A stretch of 55,132 nucleotides of DNA from Chitinophagales bacterium (GCA_026461075.1 JAPJNH010000091.1:1-55132), one strand, 5' to 3'; counted from the first letter of the stretch, positions 27,556 to 38,642 are shown. Numbers and translations: made by a program. The notes: generated from the sequence alone by a model not told the origin.

Positions 27556-29402
27556 TATATATTTTGTTTTTACTCCCCATCCTAACTTTTTTTGGGAGTT
27601 TGTTTTTTAAGAATCACCAAGAGTATGGTCTTTCTAGAATGGCAACAGGAATGTCAGTCTTACAAGTGATAGGTTATCTTTCACTTGGTTTTCATTCCAT
27701 TCTTAATGCCAATGCTACGAAAGCAGTTCATCTTATTACGGCCTACGATAGAAATGAATTTCGTTTCGGAGTTGATTTCTTTATTGATAAGCTGAGTATT
27801 ACCTATGGACTTGTGGCGTTTTTTATTTTAGCCATTATTGCCAAAGTTAGCAAGACGTATATGCACAGAGAAAGTGGTTATAAGCGGTTTTATAATCACC
27901 TTTTACTCTTCGCGATAGGTTTGAACTTAGTTTGCTTATCTGGAAATTTCGAAACTTTTTTCTTAGGATGGGAAATAGTTGGAATAGCTTCATTCTTGCT
28001 GATCTCTTTTTACAGAGATCGGTATTTACCTGTGCGTAATGCGATGAAAGTATTGTCCTTTTACCGAATGGGTGACGTAGCGTTAATTGCCGGTGTTTGG
28101 TTCATTCATCATATGATGCATACCAATATCATGTTTACAGATTTGAATAGTGATAAATTCGCGCTCGCGTTAGGTGCACATCCTAATTACGTTTGGAGTA
28201 TTGCCTTGCTGTTCCTATTTGCTGCCGCAGTGAAGTCTGCGCAATTTCCATTCTCCTCCTGGTTGCCGCGTGCCATGGAAGGTCCAACGGTAAGTAGCGC
28301 CATTTTCTACGGATCTTTGAGCGTACATCTCGGAGTGTTTTTATTAATTCGTACGATGCCGATTTGGCAAGCGGTTGATTCTTTCCGGTATGTATTGGCT
28401 GCTTTAGGTTTAATTAGCTTTTTACTAGGTTCTTTAGCGGGCTCTGTTCAATCCACCGCTAAAACGCAAATTGCGTATTCTTCCTTAGCTCAAATTGGAA
28501 TTATTTTTGTTGAACTAGCTTTAGGATTACCGATTCTTGCACTCGTTCATTTCGCGTTGAATGCTATGTTGCGAGTTTATCAGTTACTGGTGTCTCCGTC
28601 TATTATGAGTTACTTGATTCATCAACAGTTCTTCAACTATGATCCAAATAAAAGATATATGTTGAGTCGCTTACCTAAGAAATTGCGTAATACACTTTAT
28701 ATTCTTTCTGTGAAGGAGTTTAACTTAGATTACTTCTGGTATCATGGGATATGGAAGCAATTGAAGAAATTAGGAGGAGCTTTTGTTTTTATGGGCAACA
28801 AATATATTTTAGCTATTCTTTCTTTGTCGGGTGTCGCCATTACTTTAGGACTTTATTTTGGAATGGATCGTTTCGAAATGCGATACATCTCCATTCTATT
28901 TGCCTTGTTATCCTTGATTTTAATTTTCTACGCTTGGACCAATCGTCGCTCTGCCTTAATGTCTTGGACAGCCATTGCAATTAGTCAGTTGTTTTTTATG
29001 CTTTCTATTGTTCAGAATCACACTTTTGATACAGAGCAAGTATTGATTTATTTCAGCGGCGAAATTGGTGCATTTGTCCTTGGTTGGTATGCATTATATA
29101 AAGTGCAAAGCGTAGAAAATTCAGTTAATCTAAATTCATTTCATGGTCATGTTTATGAACATCCAAAATATGCGCTCGCGTTTCTGGTAAGTGCATTAAC
29201 AATGATTGGGTTCCCTATTTCTCCAACATTCCTTGGTTACGACCTATTATTTACGGAAATCGAAGCAAACCAAACCATTTTATTAATCATAAGTTCGATA
29301 ACCTTCATTGTGCTAGAATTAGCTGTATTACGTATTTACGCGCGCGTTTTCTTAGGTCAGCACGTGAAGACTTATCATGAAATCGCCTTTAGAAGTTCTT
29401 AG
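27543..29402 (+). CDS. dabB: DabB, NuoL/proton-conducting membrane transporter subunit
   Basis: FFLGWEIVGIASFLLISFYRDR, KSAQFPFSSWLPRAMEGPTVSSAIFYGSL; 13-nt overlap with dabA. Confidence 0.9.
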   Translation: MEIIVYILFLLPILTFFGSLFFKNHQEYGLSRMATGMSVLQVIGYLSLGFHSILNANATKAVHLITAYDRNEFRFGVDFFIDKLSITYGLVAFFILAIIAKVSKTYMHRESGYKRFYNHLLLFAIGLNLVCLSGNFETFFLGWEIVGIASFLLISFYRDRYLPVRNAMKVLSFYRMGDVALIAGVWFIHHMMHTNIMFTDLNSDKFALALGAHPNYVWSIALLFLFAAAVKSAQFPFSSWLPRAMEGPTVSSAIFYGSLSVHLGVFLLIRTMPIWQAVDSFRYVLAALGLISFLLGSLAGSVQSTAKTQIAYSSLAQIGIIFVELALGLPILALVHFALNAMLRVYQLLVSPSIMSYLIHQQFFNYDPNKRYMLSRLPKKLRNTLYILSVKEFNLDYFWYHGIWKQLKKLGGAFVFMGNKYILAILSLSGVAITLGLYFGMDRFEMRYISILFALLSLILIFYAWTNRRSALMSWTAIAISQLFFMLSIVQNHTFDTEQVLIYFSGEIGAFVLGWYALYKVQSVENSVNLNSFHGHVYEHPKYALAFLVSALTMIGFPISPTFLGYDLLFTEIEANQTILLIISSITFIVLELAVLRIYARVFLGQHVKTYHEIAFRSS

Positions 29403-31989
29403 CACTGAATAGGTAAAAGGGGAGTAAACTTGTTTTTGTTTTTTTGTCCAACTCCTCATAACGTATCCAGATGTAATAGATTGCTGTTGGACCCACCCTG
29501 CAATCTTCTGTAAACCCATTCCATATTTGCAATTCTTGGTCGGATATGGTTTGGGGGTCACAGATTTTCTTGACAAGTTCTCCATCCACACTGAATACTT
29601 TTATCTCCGCAACTGATGTGTTGTCTGCCATTTTTTTCTTCAGATAAAGGTAATCGTCGACCCCGTCTCCGTTAGGCGTTAATAGCTTTGGATACAATAG
29701 CCAATCTTCGCTACTATCCTTACTTTGAATATCTACCGAAGCCGCGTTCTTTAATCCCGGTGTCCCATAACCATCATTCGCACAAGCACTCACCCAATTC
29801 GCTTTGTTAAGTCCCGACTGTGAACTACTTCTCCGTTCAAGTGCTACTCCTTCAACATCCTTAAGTAAGGGATGTTGCCAGTTTTCATGATAAGCTACTT
29901 CCTCGACTTTTATTCCGTGTCGATTGATTAATATAATTCTATCCGTATCATCATTCATCGAGCAAATGGTATGATATGCAATCACCTGTTCTCTTTGGTT
30001 GCTTGGATAGCTTAAACAAGTTTTATCCGGATCTTTCGAAAGGCAAAGGATTTCTTGTGGTAGAATATTGCGTGGAGTATTTATCAACTGGTAAAATTGT
30101 TCTGCGCTTCCATTTAACAATTTAGCGATTTTTAATTGGCTTAAATCCAAACTTCTCGTACTTGTGTTATACAACTCGATATAATCATCGTCCTCAGGTT
30201 TAGGATTAAATAGGATTTCATTAATACAGATCTCTCCACTATCGGTTTCAAAGCCATAGCCAATAGCAAGACTTTTATTTGTATTAATCGCTTGACCAAA
30301 ACAGTTTTCAATTCCTTGTAAACGAATCGTGTAAATCGAATGAGTGTCGAGTGCAACAGGACTAATAAATTGCAGTTGATTCGGTTGGTTATAATTATAG
30401 ATTATTCCCTTAAGCGTGTCTTCCGTTTCTTCCAAATAACAGCTTGCGTGAGAGATTTGATCGGCTCGCAGCGATTCATTCAATGTGATTGAGACGCGGT
30501 TTGAATTAATAAGCGCTCCGTGTAAACATTCAAAAGCTTCATGCGGACTAATCGTTTTTATTATACTGTTTCTTTCACCTGGCGTCCCGCCAATAGGTGA
30601 TACGCTCGCCTGCCAATTAGATGGATTATCGCACGGATGATTTAAATCTAGTCGTTCTATACTAAAGCCGCCATTACTTTTAAATGCATCTGCATAATAA
30701 CTTAAATCATAAGATATCACATCTACCGGCGTGCTGTCTTGGTTTAGTAAAACTAGCTTGTCGCCACCATTATTTAAGGAAGGGAAGTCATCCGTTTCAA
30801 TACAGTGTTGATTTGAAAAAAGCTTGCAATTGCTAGCAGCGCAAACAATTAAGTATTCATTCTTATGGATCCAATTTTCTTTTTGAAAACGTGTTAGTCG
30901 ACTACTGTCTCCGAAATAAAAATCATGCAAGTTAAAACTGTCCTTTGTCGGATTATACAACTCTACAAACTCGCAGTTAGGCAATCCGATACTCGGAGTC
31001 GGGTCTGCTAAAAACTCGCTAATCAAAATTTCATGATATGTACATTGATTGATTTCTAAAGGAGAATTTATTCCCGTCATAGTATTCCCGGCTTCGTCAC
31101 TGACATTGGAAGAAAATAGATAATGAAGTCCCTCACTCAATTTGGAAGAAGTAATCAAATGAACCTTGTCAAATTCGATTGCATCTCGAAATACACTATC
31201 CATCGAATTTCCGTCCAATAAGAAGTTTTCTTTTTTTAGAGATTCTTTCCGCACGGCTTCCGAATAATGCACAATAATCTCTTTTGGAAGAGAGTAGGAG
31301 AGTGCATTTACATAGGGAGCCTGATAGTCGACAATACTATCCCCAATATACCAATCATCTACGAAAAATAATTTTGCGCGCGTACTCGTATAAACCATTC
31401 GTATGCCTGTTGCACTACATGCAAACGAAATACTATCCCGAATATCTGTTCTAAATTCAAACTGTCTACTACCTAAACTATCGATGCTGATTTGCCAATT
31501 TGGACGTTGATATCTAATACGCAACCTAAATGTGTTCTCATTTTTAGCAAGTAATCCCAAAGTCCCGTTCGTCAGTTGAGAGATAGTCTGCCCCTCTTGT
31601 TTCATAAAACGCCATGTATCATTGTTTCCGTTTTCCCCGACTTCTATAAAATAAGCTTTAAAGCTAGTATCTGACTGTTTATAGGAATTACTCGCCAAGT
31701 ACCACCTGAATTGGTTGGATGCAGATGGTGAAAATTTTAATTGTACCCATAACTGCTGTTCCTGCCAAGTACTATCAATATGCTGATGCCACAAATTAGC
31801 TGTGTCTGGGTGGTTGAATCCCGCGAGCTGTAACTGTTGTAGCGTGTTGATTTGAAAATTTCCTGTATCGCCAATAAATTCATTTTTATTCAATGAATGA
31901 AAGTGTTCATCAAATAAAATTGCTTGTGCAAACGACTTTGTCTGCCACAATAAAAGGATACCTATAAGAATGCTTTTCCACGCTTGCAT
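29389..31989 (-). CDS. Secreted lamin-tail-domain protein with TPNGDG-type C-terminal domain
   Basis: Two lamin-tail-like regions (ILISEFLADPTPSIGLPNCEFVELYNPTKDSFNL; ICINEILFNPKPEDDDYIELYNTSTRSLDLS) and C-terminal LLTPNGDGVDDYLYLKK. Confidence 0.85.
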   Translation of the reverse strand: MQAWKSILIGILLLWQTKSFAQAILFDEHFHSLNKNEFIGDTGNFQINTLQQLQLAGFNHPDTANLWHQHIDSTWQEQQLWVQLKFSPSASNQFRWYLASNSYKQSDTSFKAYFIEVGENGNNDTWRFMKQEGQTISQLTNGTLGLLAKNENTFRLRIRYQRPNWQISIDSLGSRQFEFRTDIRDSISFACSATGIRMVYTSTRAKLFFVDDWYIGDSIVDYQAPYVNALSYSLPKEIIVHYSEAVRKESLKKENFLLDGNSMDSVFRDAIEFDKVHLITSSKLSEGLHYLFSSNVSDEAGNTMTGINSPLEINQCTYHEILISEFLADPTPSIGLPNCEFVELYNPTKDSFNLHDFYFGDSSRLTRFQKENWIHKNEYLIVCAASNCKLFSNQHCIETDDFPSLNNGGDKLVLLNQDSTPVDVISYDLSYYADAFKSNGGFSIERLDLNHPCDNPSNWQASVSPIGGTPGERNSIIKTISPHEAFECLHGALINSNRVSITLNESLRADQISHASCYLEETEDTLKGIIYNYNQPNQLQFISPVALDTHSIYTIRLQGIENCFGQAINTNKSLAIGYGFETDSGEICINEILFNPKPEDDDYIELYNTSTRSLDLSQLKIAKLLNGSAEQFYQLINTPRNILPQEILCLSKDPDKTCLSYPSNQREQVIAYHTICSMNDDTDRIILINRHGIKVEEVAYHENWQHPLLKDVEGVALERRSSSQSGLNKANWVSACANDGYGTPGLKNAASVDIQSKDSSEDWLLYPKLLTPNGDGVDDYLYLKKKMADNTSVAEIKVFSVDGELVKKICDPQTISDQELQIWNGFTEDCRVGPTAIYYIWIRYEELDKKTKTSLLPFYLFSAKNF

Positions 31990-32023
31990 GCATAACTAAC
32001 GCAAGCCGGTCTTGTTTTATTGT

Positions 32024-35000
32024 CTAGTGTTGAACAATAAATTTTTCATTGCTGATTCCTTCCCCATTTTTAAGTTGAACGAAATACAGTCCATTGGCAA
32101 GATCATTCACCTCTAATTCAATGGTATTTACATTGGCTGCGATGACTTTTCTTAAGATGATTTTTCCGGTGGCATCCATAATAGTTAAATCACTACTATT
32201 CGCAAGTGAATTGACTAGCTGAATACTGATTCGTTCAGAACTAGGATTTGGAGCTATCTCTATCTTGAAAGCATCTGCGGTATTCATTACTTTTTCAAAG
32301 GATAAATTTACGGTTGAAATTTGATGGTCTAAGTCCTTAGGTTCTGTTGCTAATGCGACTTCTCGAATATCCACCTCATTGAATTGCAAGTTTTGATAAT
32401 CTCCAGAAATTAAATAAGAAGAACTTATACTGCTAGTGTCCGCAAATCTCGCTGCGCCACCACATGTTTGATAGGAGCTAATTCCTGAAACAACTTGTGC
32501 GCCTCCGCTACAAAGTACGCGATACCAAATATTGTATGTTTCATTGATACTTAGACCTGTAATCGTATAATTAGGATTCGTGAGTGAAATGACATTGTAG
32601 CCACTATTTCCTTGCTTTGACCAATACAAACGATAAGCATAAACAGCCTGCGCAAGGGGATGTGCATTCCAACTTACATTTACTTGCGCACAGTGATTCG
32701 TAATCCCTGTGGCAGTAGGATTCGTAAGTGAATTCGAACAACCTGCAAGCGTCGATGCGGTTTGAGTTTGGCTATAGAATGCTTGTGAATTGTTTATATA
32801 CTTTACCCAAATCTGATAACTATTTCCAGAAACTAAATTATTGATACCATAAGTACTTATGCTTGGTGATAAGTTGACAGTGGAATAGCCAATTGTGCCG
32901 GTATTCCTCCAAAATAATTGTAAACTATTGCAATTATTCACGCTAGGAATCTGCACCGTTAAGGAGGAGGTACTTGCATTAGTAATCGCAATACTAGGTG
33001 CGTTTGCCTGAATACTCAATCTATAATTCCCGCTCGCGTTAATACCTTCTCCTTGTAATTGTAAATACAAAATCTGACCAGCATAGGGCACTAAATTTAC
33101 TGCGCTTAAATTCAATATGCCATTATTGCTACAGCCAATATTCGTCCAGCTTGGGCTACTGCAATTGCTATTATTGATGATATACGCATTCAATATCGTA
33201 TTGAAATTTGTGGTGGCATTATCACAACGAAAACTCAGTCCGGTGCTTCCGAGCGTTGGAATCATACATTTGAACCAAACACTTTTTACTAGATTATTAG
33301 CGGTTCCACACGCACTACTTGGTTCGTTCATACCATTAGCGCTTGCCCCGCCAGTATTCCCATCTACATAAACTAAATTCGGCCCCGAAGGAGGATTGCT
33401 ATTGTTTGCATTACTAATACCTCCCAATAAAACCGCACCTCTGTCGTATGCAATTAATTGTGTGCTATTCGCAATTTTATTACTATTCGATGAAAAATTC
33501 CAAGCGTTACATATCTGATCATTACTCGGTATTTGTGCCATAACGCAAGTGCCATTATTGATTTGCGCATATGGGTTGTAATTCGCTGCATTACTACTTA
33601 TACAACCTTCACAATTTAAAAATTGAAAGGCATCGACTTTTCCATAACCATATAAGTTATTTGGAACAACACCTGTATAGGTATCTGTTTTTTTACAAGT
33701 GGTAAGGGCCGTTTTTATTTGATTCCAATTTGCCGTTGGATTCTTTTGTAAATAACAAGCAATGATTCCTGCTACTGCTGGAGAAGCCGCGGAAGTTCCT
33801 TTCATCGGACCGTGTAAGGTATCTACATACACACCAGATGGATTATTCGTTTTTGCCCAGTTGATCCAGTAAAGATCTATGGCTGCCATTGTCCATTCCC
33901 CTGGCGCGGAAATATCTGGTTTGTTCAAGCCTGAACGTGTCGGACCCATACTAGAAGTTGGGTAAATTTTTCCTACTAATCGCGGGTCGCAATTATTCAC
34001 GCCTCCGGTAAATATTGGAAATTGATTACGGTTTAAATAATTACCAACGCTAATAACTTTCGGAGAGCAATTCCAATATCCTACAATGGTTTGATTGGTG
34101 TCCGGTAATTTATATTTAGAAATTTCTGCATATTGCGCTGCGCTAGGAATTGCATTTCGTAATAACGAAGTCCCTGTATAGCTCGGGTGACTCCATGCAT
34201 CGAATTTACCATTACCCTTTGTACTAAAACGCCATGTATAATTCGTATTGGAATCTACATAAACACCGATGTATTCAAAGTAACGCCCGTTCTGTTTTTC
34301 AATATAACTCTCTACTATTCCAAGTCGCTTGCCATTATTATTTCGAATAGTATCATAACGAACATAATTCTGCAGCGTGCCCATAGAATAATCTGATAGT
34401 GCATTCAGCCATTTTGTTTTTCCTCGCTTTGAAACTGTTCCTCCATTTACATAATCACAGCCGATAGAAACATACGCATTATTCCATTGTGCATAGTCGC
34501 TGTACATCTCAAAATAGGCAACATATTGTCCGCCACCTACAGAAAATGAATTGAACCACGTAAAGGCAGAATCATTTGTTGGAATCGTATATCCCAAATG
34601 TAACGCACTGCCACCAGCGTTTCCTGCTGCAGCAACAAATGCACGTCCGCTTTGTCCTGTTACTAAGTTTTCCATCGCTTGTGTAGCAAGGTCTTGATTG
34701 TCATGTGCGCCTGAATACGTCCCCAGACTAGCATTGATAACGCAAGGCTTGCCAAGTAAATTGGCTTTGCTAAAGCAATAGTTGGCGGCATCTAATACAC
34801 AGCTTATAAAATCATTTCCACTCGCACCACTAAAATCTATCGCTACAAAAACTATATCCGCATTAGGCGCCATCCCTCTATACGAATTTCTTTGTTGCCC
34901 ATTGCCTGCCGCAATACCCGTTACGCCGGTACCATGACCAAAATAATTCAAATTCGGACTATGCGTACAAGTACCTGCGTTAATCGCAGTACTATCCCAG

Positions 35001-35548
35001 TCTCTGCCATAATTATACGGACTAGGAGCCGTTCCTGCACCTGTTTTCGTTTGATCCCATAGATAACGGACTCTTGTATTACCATTACGACGCTTAAAAT
35101 CAGGATGCGTGAAATCCAATCCGGAATCCATGATTCCAACAACAACGTTACTTCCATCATAGCCTTGTGTCAAAGGGGCTGTGCCATTGCTAACGCCGTT
35201 TACATTACTGTTAATCCTGCTTTGATCATCTAGTAATTTCCCTGTATGATAATAATGTTCTGCTTGCGTAAACCAATCACCTTGTAAGAAACTTTTATAA
35301 TTGGCAATTGGAACTTCTACTGAATAAATATCTTGAATGTGGTAACGTACTCTTCCTCCGAAGGCGTTAAGCTTTTGTTCCAAAATACTTGGATCAGCCT
35401 TAACGAGTAACACGTAATTGCCTGGCATACTCGCCTTCAATCCTCCTTGTAAATGACTTAGAAAATTGGGGTGAAGCTGCGCCTTTGCAGTATTATTGAA
35501 AATACTAATTAAAAAAAATAGGATTAGAAAAAGTCCTTGTTTGCGCAT
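32024..35548 (-). CDS. S8 (subtilisin) family peptidase with fibronectin-like domains and T9SS type A sorting domain
   Basis: Triad VGIMDSGLDFTHPDF, YFGHGTGVTGIAAGNG, MKGTSAASPAVAGIIACYL; C-terminal NPSSERISIQL...LANGLYFVQLKNGEGISNEKFIVQH. Confidence 0.93.
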   Translation of the reverse strand: MRKQGLFLILFFLISIFNNTAKAQLHPNFLSHLQGGLKASMPGNYVLLVKADPSILEQKLNAFGGRVRYHIQDIYSVEVPIANYKSFLQGDWFTQAEHYYHTGKLLDDQSRINSNVNGVSNGTAPLTQGYDGSNVVVGIMDSGLDFTHPDFKRRNGNTRVRYLWDQTKTGAGTAPSPYNYGRDWDSTAINAGTCTHSPNLNYFGHGTGVTGIAAGNGQQRNSYRGMAPNADIVFVAIDFSGASGNDFISCVLDAANYCFSKANLLGKPCVINASLGTYSGAHDNQDLATQAMENLVTGQSGRAFVAAAGNAGGSALHLGYTIPTNDSAFTWFNSFSVGGGQYVAYFEMYSDYAQWNNAYVSIGCDYVNGGTVSKRGKTKWLNALSDYSMGTLQNYVRYDTIRNNNGKRLGIVESYIEKQNGRYFEYIGVYVDSNTNYTWRFSTKGNGKFDAWSHPSYTGTSLLRNAIPSAAQYAEISKYKLPDTNQTIVGYWNCSPKVISVGNYLNRNQFPIFTGGVNNCDPRLVGKIYPTSSMGPTRSGLNKPDISAPGEWTMAAIDLYWINWAKTNNPSGVYVDTLHGPMKGTSAASPAVAGIIACYLQKNPTANWNQIKTALTTCKKTDTYTGVVPNNLYGYGKVDAFQFLNCEGCISSNAANYNPYAQINNGTCVMAQIPSNDQICNAWNFSSNSNKIANSTQLIAYDRGAVLLGGISNANNSNPPSGPNLVYVDGNTGGASANGMNEPSSACGTANNLVKSVWFKCMIPTLGSTGLSFRCDNATTNFNTILNAYIINNSNCSSPSWTNIGCSNNGILNLSAVNLVPYAGQILYLQLQGEGINASGNYRLSIQANAPSIAITNASTSSLTVQIPSVNNCNSLQLFWRNTGTIGYSTVNLSPSISTYGINNLVSGNSYQIWVKYINNSQAFYSQTQTASTLAGCSNSLTNPTATGITNHCAQVNVSWNAHPLAQAVYAYRLYWSKQGNSGYNVISLTNPNYTITGLSINETYNIWYRVLCSGGAQVVSGISSYQTCGGAARFADTSSISSSYLISGDYQNLQFNEVDIREVALATEPKDLDHQISTVNLSFEKVMNTADAFKIEIAPNPSSERISIQLVNSLANSSDLTIMDATGKIILRKVIAANVNTIELEVNDLANGLYFVQLKNGEGISNEKFIVQH

Positions 35549-35557
35549 ACGATTAAT

Positions 35558-36628
35558 TTAGTGACGCTCGTTAAGTTGTAAATGTCCTTCTTCAATAAAT
35601 CTTAAAATGGCGAGGTGTATCTCTTCTTTTGTCGCATTGAAAATTTTGCTGTCTCCCGTTTCAACGCTGAATGCCACCCAGATTTCTATACCATCTAAAC
35701 TAATCGATTTTAGGTAAGGCGCTTTCTCTGCATGAATTAATGCATGACTATTAATCAGTCGATCGATTTCAAGTAATAATTTTTTTACAGCATCACTTTT
35801 GCTATTCACACTTAAGTAGAATATCATCTCATGTCTTCTACTGGTTCTGCCGCTAATATTATCTGGCAACCCCTCCACTAATTGCTTATTTGGAACACTG
35901 ATGAGTGACTTATCTAAGGTTCTAATTTTTGTTGAACGGAATCCTACTTTTTCAACGGTGCCTTCAATACCATTAAATCGAATGGTATCTCCAACTGTGA
36001 AGGGCTTATCTAATAAAAGAGTGAATGATCCAAATAAGTTTTCAATCGTATCTTTTAAGGCCAAACCGATAGCGACAGCCGTAAAACCTAAAGTAGAAAG
36101 TATGGAAGTATTATTAAGATTGAATATGTAACGAAGACTGATAATAACCGTTACAACGGCAACTAATACTTTTATACTGTCTTTGAAAAATGGAACGATC
36201 TGACGATCTACGCGACGATTGTTTTCGGAAAATTTTTGATAGAAAATAAATGCCAAGAAATCGATGATTCGCCAGATAATCCACGTGTTAATACAATAAC
36301 CAATGGCTCTATAAATAGCGTGTAAGAAGAAGTTGAGATCTAACTCTTCCTTCGCAAATTCTTGCAAGGTCGCAGGAAAATGTAAAGCCTTAAAAGCGAA
36401 GTAAACGCTGGTATAGACGACAAACCATTCAAATGGCTTGTGCATGAGATAATGGAATTTTTTTGCTTCGTTTTCAGAAGTTAATCTTCTAAAAAGTTTA
36501 TAAACAATAGCACTTAATAACTGCGAAATGTACTTTTTGAAAAAGTAGGCTAGTAGTACAAACGCGATAAAAATGATCCACCTCGAAAGGGAATTATCTA
36601 ATATCTGATAGGCTAAAATTTTATGCAT
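35558..36628 (-). CDS. Mechanosensitive ion channel (MscS family)
   Basis: FGSFTLLLDKPFTVGDTIRFNGIEGTVEKVGFRSTKIRTLDKSLISVPNKQL. Confidence 0.92.
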   Translation of the reverse strand: MHKILAYQILDNSLSRWIIFIAFVLLAYFFKKYISQLLSAIVYKLFRRLTSENEAKKFHYLMHKPFEWFVVYTSVYFAFKALHFPATLQEFAKEELDLNFFLHAIYRAIGYCINTWIIWRIIDFLAFIFYQKFSENNRRVDRQIVPFFKDSIKVLVAVVTVIISLRYIFNLNNTSILSTLGFTAVAIGLALKDTIENLFGSFTLLLDKPFTVGDTIRFNGIEGTVEKVGFRSTKIRTLDKSLISVPNKQLVEGLPDNISGRTSRRHEMIFYLSVNSKSDAVKKLLLEIDRLINSHALIHAEKAPYLKSISLDGIEIWVAFSVETGDSKIFNATKEEIHLAILRFIEEGHLQLNERH

Positions 36629-36652
36629 AGCCTAAAATTAAGGATAAAATCC

Positions 36653-37030
36653 TTAGTCTTTTTCCTTTCTTATTCTCACATAAATAAGAAATAGGACAAC
36701 GCCTAAAATAGCGCCAAGACAATTGTAAACAGCGTCCCACCAGTCAAAACTCCGGTAGGTACAAAAAAGCCCTTGACAGCACTCCAAGCCGAAGCCATAA
36801 GATGCACTGAAAAGGGCGATTGTAAAAAATCTTTTCCGACTCTCATTCGCTAATCCCAAGCACGCTAATAAAGATAAAATTCCATACATCGTTAAATGTA
36901 CAGCTTTGTCAATATTCGTGATTTTTGGATCAGGTAGCTTATCGGTTGGCATTAAGGATAAGATCGCAATTAATATTGCCCAAAGCAAAAAGGGAATAAC
37001 TTTACGATTACCCATAGGATTAATGACCAA
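36653..37030 (-). CDS. VanZ family protein
   Basis: [16 protein letters not shown] and [21 protein letters not shown]. Confidence 0.82.
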   Translation of the reverse strand: MVINPMGNRKVIPFLLWAILIAILSLMPTDKLPDPKITNIDKAVHLTMYGILSLLACLGLANESRKRFFTIALFSASYGFGLECCQGLFCTYRSFDWWDAVYNCLGAILGVVLFLIYVRIRKEKD

Positions 37031-37400
37031 TTAATGCTTTATAAGCCTCAGCAGTCAATAATGAATCGAATTCTGCAGGATTTGCAACAGTTAATTTAAT
37101 CATCCAACCATCACCATATGGATCTTTGTTTACAGATTCAGGAGCTGCATCCAACCCACCATTCACCTCAGCCACAACACCACTCATAGGCAAGAACAAA
37201 TCACTTACAGTCTTAACCGCTTCTACTGTACCGAAGATGGCATCTGCAGCTAATGTTTTTCCTTTGCTCGGAATATCTACATAAACGATATCGCCTAATT
37301 CACCTTGTGCGAATTCAGTAATACCAATGGTAGCAGTATTGCCTTCTAATTTCACCCATTCGTGTTCTTTTGTGTAACGTAAGTTGTCTGGAAATTGCAT
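37020..37400 (-). CDS. gcvH: Glycine cleavage system H protein
   Basis: [37 protein letters not shown] (lipoyl-Lys). Confidence 0.96.
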   Translation of the reverse strand: MQFPDNLRYTKEHEWVKLEGNTATIGITEFAQGELGDIVYVDIPSKGKTLAADAIFGTVEAVKTVSDLFLPMSGVVAEVNGGLDAAPESVNKDPYGDGWMIKLTVANPAEFDSLLTAEAYKALIGH

Positions 37401-37481
37401 AGTTGTAATTATTAGACCCTAAAAATACAATGATTTCACGATTTTTCCATTTCTCTTTTAATGAAGTTTATCTTTGTGCCT

Positions 37482-38642
37482 ATGGCTGGTATTTATGTTC
37501 ATATTCCGTTTTGTAAACAAGCGTGCGCCTATTGCAATTTCCACTTCGCTACCTCGCTCCGTTACAAAAGCGAATTAGTAGAGGCAATAGCCGCTGAATT
37601 CGAGCTCAAGAAAAAATCTATTCAAGAACAGCAGCCCCTTCAATCCATCTACTTCGGAGGTGGAACACCTTCCTTATTAGCCGCTAACGAATTGGAAAAA
37701 ATTATCCGTCCGATTCAAGAACAAATCTCTTTCAATACGACTCCTGAAATCACTTTAGAAGCGAATCCCGACGATTTAAGCACGTCGTATGTCAAAGACT
37801 TAATCAAGCTGGGTATCAACCGACTTAGTATCGGTATTCAGTCTTTTTTTGAAGACGATTTGCAGTTCATGCATCGTGCACACAACGCCTCACAAGCTGA
37901 ATATGCGGTCAAAGCAGCTCAAGATGCTGGTATTGAAAATATCAGTATTGATCTTATTTACGGCGTTCCTAACGCAAGCGAGCAGCAGTGGACAAAAAAC
38001 GTGCAAAGAGCAATTGAATTGAATGTCCCACATATCTCGGCTTACGCACTCACTGTCGAAGAGAATACACCACTTTATAAATCCATTCGATTAAAAGAAA
38101 AGTCAGCACCGATTCCAGAGTCTACCGTGCTTCAATATCAAATTTTAGTTGAACTCCTTTCTAATGCGGGTTTCGAGCATTATGAAATTTCAAATTTCGC
38201 AAAGCCTGGTCATCAAGCAATACATAACAGTTCTTATTGGGGAGGCGAAGCGTATTGGGGACTCGGACCATCAGCACATTCATTTGATGGCATTCGTCGT
38301 AGAAGTTGGAATCTGCCGAATAATCAAAATTATATCAAAGAAATTGTAAAGGGACATTTGCCTGAAGAATATGAAATCTTAAGCGACATTGACTTGTATA
38401 ATGAAATGATCATGATAGGTCTTCGTACCTCCAAAGGCTGCAACTTAAAAGTACTCGAAAATAAATTCGGTTCGCAGGTGCGTACTTATTTCCAAACACA
38501 AATGAACCAAGCAATACTTGCAGAAAATGCAATTCAAAAAGAGGATCATGTATTCCTGAGTAGTAAAGGTCACATGATGGCGGATGCTATCATGCGCGAC
38601 GCCTTCTTAACGCAAGAAGATCTAAAACTTCTGAACCGTTAG
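37482..38642 (+). CDS. hemW: Radical SAM haem chaperone / HemW (coproporphyrinogen oxidase-like)
   Basis: AGIYVHIPFCKQACAYCNFHF (CxxxCxxC); YFGGGTPSLL. Confidence 0.93.
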   Translation: MAGIYVHIPFCKQACAYCNFHFATSLRYKSELVEAIAAEFELKKKSIQEQQPLQSIYFGGGTPSLLAANELEKIIRPIQEQISFNTTPEITLEANPDDLSTSYVKDLIKLGINRLSIGIQSFFEDDLQFMHRAHNASQAEYAVKAAQDAGIENISIDLIYGVPNASEQQWTKNVQRAIELNVPHISAYALTVEENTPLYKSIRLKEKSAPIPESTVLQYQILVELLSNAGFEHYEISNFAKPGHQAIHNSSYWGGEAYWGLGPSAHSFDGIRRRSWNLPNNQNYIKEIVKGHLPEEYEILSDIDLYNEMIMIGLRTSKGCNLKVLENKFGSQVRTYFQTQMNQAILAENAIQKEDHVFLSSKGHMMADAIMRDAFLTQEDLKLLNR

